This document shows, in pieces, positions 6,870 through 9,194 of a DNA stretch of 9,194 nucleotides. The position numbers and the translations under genes were made by a program. The stretch lies in assembly GCA_945901965.1 (NCBI GenBank), contig CAMDMN010000073.1, positions 1-9,194 of the forward strand. The letters are read 5' to 3'. The notes below the pieces were generated by a model that saw only the letters and a list, made by a program, of their open reading frames with translations, was not told where the DNA came from and searched no databases. The stretch comes from Legionella genomosp. 1 (GTDB taxonomy: Bacteria; Pseudomonadota; Gammaproteobacteria; Legionellales; Legionellaceae). Each line of letters starts with the position of its first letter. The first letter of the stretch is position 1.

Positions 6870-7784
6870 ATGCCAAGACCAAGACGCTTCAAAAAAGATA
6901 CCGGAAGAACTTATAAAAGTCCATTAGGAGCAATTGATGAAGAAAGCTCTAGTGATGATGATACTGTAGCTTCTAGCCCTGAAATACTACATGCTGGGAC
7001 CGATGAGTCCCCAACTGATACTAGTTCGGCTAGAAGCACAATGCCGGCATCTCCTGTTTTAAGCCCAGAGGATGAGCATAAATTAGATAAATTAAAATCT
7101 AAATCTCGTCATATTTTAGAGAAAATTGAAAGGCGCACAAACTTTATTCAATCGCGTGACAAAATAAGCATAGATCAAGTAAAAGCAATTATAGAAGTAC
7201 AGTTACAAAAAATTGATAGAACTACTGATATAGCTGCTATGAGAAATATTAAGAGATTCCTAGAAAAAAGGTTTGACCGGATAGAGTTAGAATATAAGGT
7301 TTACAAAAAACTTAATCATATTTCAAAATTCAAAGACAGCAAAGAATTTGTGAAAGAACAGACGATTATTTTGGATGAGCTAACAACAGATGAATCTTAT
7401 AATGAAGCAGCCCTAAAGCTAAAAGTGTCTGAATATTCTGAATGTCTCAAAAATAAAACGCTTTCATTACTAGAAACAATTAAAGATCTTTATAAAAAAC
7501 ATGGAAAAAATACCGATAAGCTCTCAGCAATAGGAACTGCCATTGACACGATGTCTGATGAATATCTAGTGTTCACTAGTAAAGATTTACAGCGAAAAAT
7601 TACTCATTTAAATCCAAGCGTTGAAGCTGGAGCAGAAATTGCCTCAAGTGCATCAAGAAATTCTGCTCGACTTTTTAGCAGACAAATTCGTGAAATAAGA
7701 GGCGAAGAATTACCTGAAGCTAAAGCTAAAGATGATGAATTACCTACTCCACCAGAAAGTACTAGTGGGCATTCTCCTAAATAA
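6870..7784 (+). CDS. Hypothetical 304-residue helical protein with S/T-P-rich ends; putative effector
   Basis: I do not recognise the family. The N-terminus is basic (RPRRFKK, residues 3-9), then acidic and serine-rich, including EESSSDDD (24-31). Ser-Pro sites occur at 17, 36, 47, 61 and 65. Residues about 70-245 are strongly charged and look alpha-helical, probably a helical bundle or coiled coil. The C-terminal 25 residues look disordered and contain L291-P-T-P-P-E-S297 and a final S302-P. There is no signal peptide or membrane segment. AAGGA (6855-6859) lies 10 bases before the ATG, supporting this start; the gene ends with two adjacent TAA stops. Its PmrA-type promoter, its position beside a kinase/ankyrin gene and its eukaryote-style motifs suggest a secreted effector. 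This is inference: no enzymatic motif is visible, and a structural or chaperone-like role is possible. Confidence 0.8.
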   Translation: MPRPRRFKKDTGRTYKSPLGAIDEESSSDDDTVASSPEILHAGTDESPTDTSSARSTMPASPVLSPEDEHKLDKLKSKSRHILEKIERRTNFIQSRDKISIDQVKAIIEVQLQKIDRTTDIAAMRNIKRFLEKRFDRIELEYKVYKKLNHISKFKDSKEFVKEQTIILDELTTDESYNEAALKLKVSEYSECLKNKTLSLLETIKDLYKKHGKNTDKLSAIGTAIDTMSDEYLVFTSKDLQRKITHLNPSVEAGAEIASSASRNSARLFSRQIREIRGEELPEAKAKDDELPTPPESTSGHSPK

Positions 7785-7916
7785 TAAAGTAAAAAATTAT
7801 GGGGGGTGTTCAAGCAATTGTAGACACTCTATCCAAATTATGAAGGCATTTTTTAATCTTGGTTTTTCGTATAAAAAATTCTTACAAAACAACCATCTTT
7901 TTTATCTCCTAAAACA

Positions 7917-7925
7917 TGCTATATT
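7917..7925 (+). promoter_or_regulatory. Extended -10 promoter for the substrate-binding protein gene
   Basis: TG-C-TATATT (7917-7925) fits an extended -10 element, which can work without a good -35; the bases 17 upstream (CTTTTT) are a poor -35. Transcription would begin near 7932, giving a leader of about 26 bases before the ATG at 7958. Confidence 0.45.
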
Positions 7926-7957
7926 GTAATAATCTAAAATGATAAAGGATGGCGTTT

Positions 7958-8713
7958 ATGAAGAGATCTAAGTTAGTTTTATTATCATTTATCCTGCTTT
8001 TTTCACTTCCATTCGCAAATTCTTACGCAAAAATTAAAGTCGGCACTGTTGTATTTGATCCACCATATGTTGATTTTTCAAATCAAGGGTTTGAAATAGA
8101 TTTAATAAAACTTTTATGCAAACGAATTAATCAACAGTGTGACCTAATAACCATGGATTATAATGCATTATTCCCTGCTTTAAATGATGAAATAATTGAT
8201 GTTGCTATTGATGGAATTGATTTCTATGTAACACCTAATCCATTAAATGGAGGTTATATATATTCTTATCCTTATTTATTAAGCAAGGGGCAATTTATTG
8301 CAGAAAAAGATGAAGGTATTAAATCAATTGATCAACTGCCTAAAAATACTCATATTGGCTTGGTTCGAGAAAGAACCGATACAGGATCCGGTATTTATAG
8401 TTCATTTTTAAATAAAAATTATGATGGTAAATTTAAAATTATATTTTATGATAGTGTACAAAGTTTAATTGATGCATTAAATAATGGGGATATTACTGCC
8501 GCATTTATGGATTCTAATGAAGCTGATTATTGGATCCTTAATTCTCAAAATAAATTTGTTAAAGTTGGAAAGGAAATGAAGATAGCTGATGGAATTGGTA
8601 TTATGGCTTTACCAAAAAATGCTCCATTATTAGAGCAATTTAATAAGCAATTACAAGAAATGCAAAATGATAAGACTTATACTGATTTATATGATACATA
8701 TTTTGGAATGTAG
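7958..8713 (+). CDS. Periplasmic amino-acid-binding protein, ArtJ/ArtI-like (ABC transporter SBP family 3)
   Basis: The 251-residue product begins with a clear signal peptide: MKRSK, a hydrophobic core, and likely cleavage after S22-Y-A24, leaving K25-IKVG as the mature start. The mature part follows the family 3 solute-binding fold: a GT-V-FDPPY first strand, G-F-E-I-D-L-I-K helix, and a C54/C61 pair spaced as in E. coli arginine-binding ArtJ/ArtI as I remember them, probably a disulfide. The D85-G-I-D hinge region is followed by TPNPLNGG where family members usually have TPER or a similar ligand-carboxylate-binding Arg, so that Arg appears absent. Length is normal for the family. The start at 7958 is chosen over an ATG at 7949 because AAGGA (7945-7949) overlaps the earlier codon and is eight bases from the later one. 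No permease or ATPase gene is adjacent, so it either serves a transporter encoded elsewhere or senses its ligand. Specificity for arginine is tentative. Confidence 0.85.
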   Translation: MKRSKLVLLSFILLFSLPFANSYAKIKVGTVVFDPPYVDFSNQGFEIDLIKLLCKRINQQCDLITMDYNALFPALNDEIIDVAIDGIDFYVTPNPLNGGYIYSYPYLLSKGQFIAEKDEGIKSIDQLPKNTHIGLVRERTDTGSGIYSSFLNKNYDGKFKIIFYDSVQSLIDALNNGDITAAFMDSNEADYWILNSQNKFVKVGKEMKIADGIGIMALPKNAPLLEQFNKQLQEMQNDKTYTDLYDTYFGM

Positions 8714-8722
8714 AGAAAAGAT

Positions 8723-8746
8723 CCCGGTTGCAAGCAACCGGGCTAC
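8723..8746 (-). repeat. REP-like hairpin with GTAG foot; possible terminator
   Basis: CCCGGTTG (8723-8730) and CAACCGGG (8735-8742) form a perfect 8-bp GC-rich stem with a CAAG loop, nine bases after the stop of the binding-protein gene. On the minus strand the stem is preceded by GTAG (8746..8743), the tetranucleotide typical of REP sequences handled by RAYT (TnpA-REP) transposases. On the plus strand a T6 run (8755-8760) follows after 12 bases, too far for a canonical intrinsic terminator, although the hairpin may still end or stabilise the upstream transcript. REP assignment rests on the motif and needs copy-number support. Confidence 0.6.
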
Positions 8747-8787
8747 AATTATTATTTTTTAAGCTTGTCATTAACAACACTATTATT

Positions 8788-8816
8788 CTGAAAAAAACAT
8801 AAATTCATGACATAAT
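8788..8816 (+). promoter_or_regulatory. Candidate sigma70 promoter for rdgB
   Basis: CTGAAA (8788-8793) and CATAAT (8811-8816) are separated by 17 bases. The predicted start near 8823 leaves a leader of about 22 bases. The REP-like hairpin upstream would separate this unit from the binding-protein gene. The region is AT-rich, so chance matches are easy. Confidence 0.4.
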
Positions 8817-8844
8817 ATAAAACTTTAATTTTAAATTTACCTTA

Positions 8845-9194
8845 ATGAACGATCTAATTTTAGCTACAAGCAATAAAGGCAAAATTGCTGAACTTAAAGC
8901 TCTATTGGCCCCGATTAACTGCATATCTCAGAAAGATCTAAACATTTCTAGCGCGGAGGAAACTGGTTTAAGTTTTATCGAAAATGCCATAATAAAGGCG
9001 CGACATGCAAGCCAAATAGCTAAAAAACCTGCTTTAGCCGATGACTCAGGATTAGTCGTAACCTCACTTTTAGGCGAGCCTGGAATTTATTCCGCAAGAT
9101 ATGCAGGAGTTGATGCAACAGATGATGATAATATCAATCTTTTATTAAAAAATATGAAAAATTTTGAAGGCTTGGAAAGACAAGCATACTTTTA
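8845..9194 (+). CDS. rdgB: RdgB/HAM1-type non-canonical purine NTP pyrophosphatase (partial, 3' end missing)
   Basis: The enzyme hydrolyses ITP, dITP and XTP to the monophosphate and pyrophosphate, keeping deaminated purines out of DNA and RNA in the cytoplasm. Visible family motifs are T8-S-N10-K-G-K13 for nucleotide and phosphate binding, the E38-E-T-G-L-S-F-I-E46-N-A segment with K51-A, A65-D-D67-S-G-L containing the catalytic/metal-binding aspartates, and P79-G-I-Y-SARYAG. The 116 codons present are about 60% of a usual length near 195-200 residues; the frame is open at the window edge. The start is set by the conserved N-terminal strand (LILATSNKGK) beginning right after the Met. No good Shine-Dalgarno sequence precedes it, the region being nearly all A and T. 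It appears to be transcribed alone from its own promoter in this window. Confidence 0.93.
   Translation, partial: MNDLILATSNKGKIAELKALLAPINCISQKDLNISSAEETGLSFIENAIIKARHASQIAKKPALADDSGLVVTSLLGEPGIYSARYAGVDATDDDNINLLLKNMKNFEGLERQAYF

Noticed and set aside
7803..7854. Possible terminator after the 304-residue gene
   Set aside because: The stem (7803-7809 with 7824-7830) depends on G-T pairs and has a 14-base loop, and the T-run (7849-7854) is about 20 bases away; too weak to call.
7732..7929. 65-codon frame overlapping the end of the 304-residue gene
   Set aside because: It is out of frame with a well-supported gene, has no ribosome site and runs through AT-rich non-coding DNA.
7949..7957. Earlier ATG for the substrate-binding protein, adding three residues
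   Set aside because: The only Shine-Dalgarno sequence (7945-7949) overlaps this ATG; the next ATG at 7958 has ideal spacing and gives a cleaner signal peptide.

Overview
The window is AT-rich bacterial DNA that looks like an accessory, host-interaction segment of an intracellular gammaproteobacterium, most likely in the order Legionellales (Legionella, Coxiella, Berkiella, Aquicella or a relative). This placement is inferred from three things. There is a very large eukaryotic-like kinase/ankyrin/coiled-coil protein. There is a small helical protein with eukaryotic-style linear motifs. And there are two near-identical tandem TTAAT direct repeats matching the PmrA box that, in Legionella and Coxiella, controls Dot/Icm type IV secretion genes and effectors. 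No secretion-machinery gene is present, so effector status is a prediction.

Layout, left to right. At the left edge a minus-strand gene begins (start codon at 37..35, 12 codons visible) with a good Shine-Dalgarno site and an upstream PmrA-type promoter on the same strand (115-156). The non-coding stretch 38-533 also holds a composite nested inverted repeat (211-389) with a perfect 29-bp stem. A sigma70-like promoter (470-497) lies just ahead of a 2024-residue gene (534-6608). That protein has N-terminal coiled coils, a divergent protein-kinase domain (about residues 800-1180), degenerate ankyrin-like repeats (about 1345-1635), a long coiled coil (about 1799-1860) and a hydrophilic tail. Next comes a textbook PmrA box (6635-6654) with a -10-like element, then a 304-residue protein (6870-7784) with disordered, S/T-P-rich ends around a helical core.

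The right part looks like chromosomal backbone. It has a secreted arginine/amino-acid-type ABC substrate-binding protein (7958-8713) without transporter partners, a GTAG-footed REP-like hairpin that may also act as a terminator (8723-8746), and the first 116 codons of rdgB, the ITP/XTP pyrophosphatase (8845 to the window end).

How the genes may work together: the left-edge gene and the 304-aa gene carry almost the same PmrA site and are probably co-regulated as part of a virulence regulon. The giant kinase gene between them has no visible PmrA site and its own conventional promoter, so it may be expressed at another time. The binding protein and rdgB have separate promoters and no obvious functional link to the effector-like genes.
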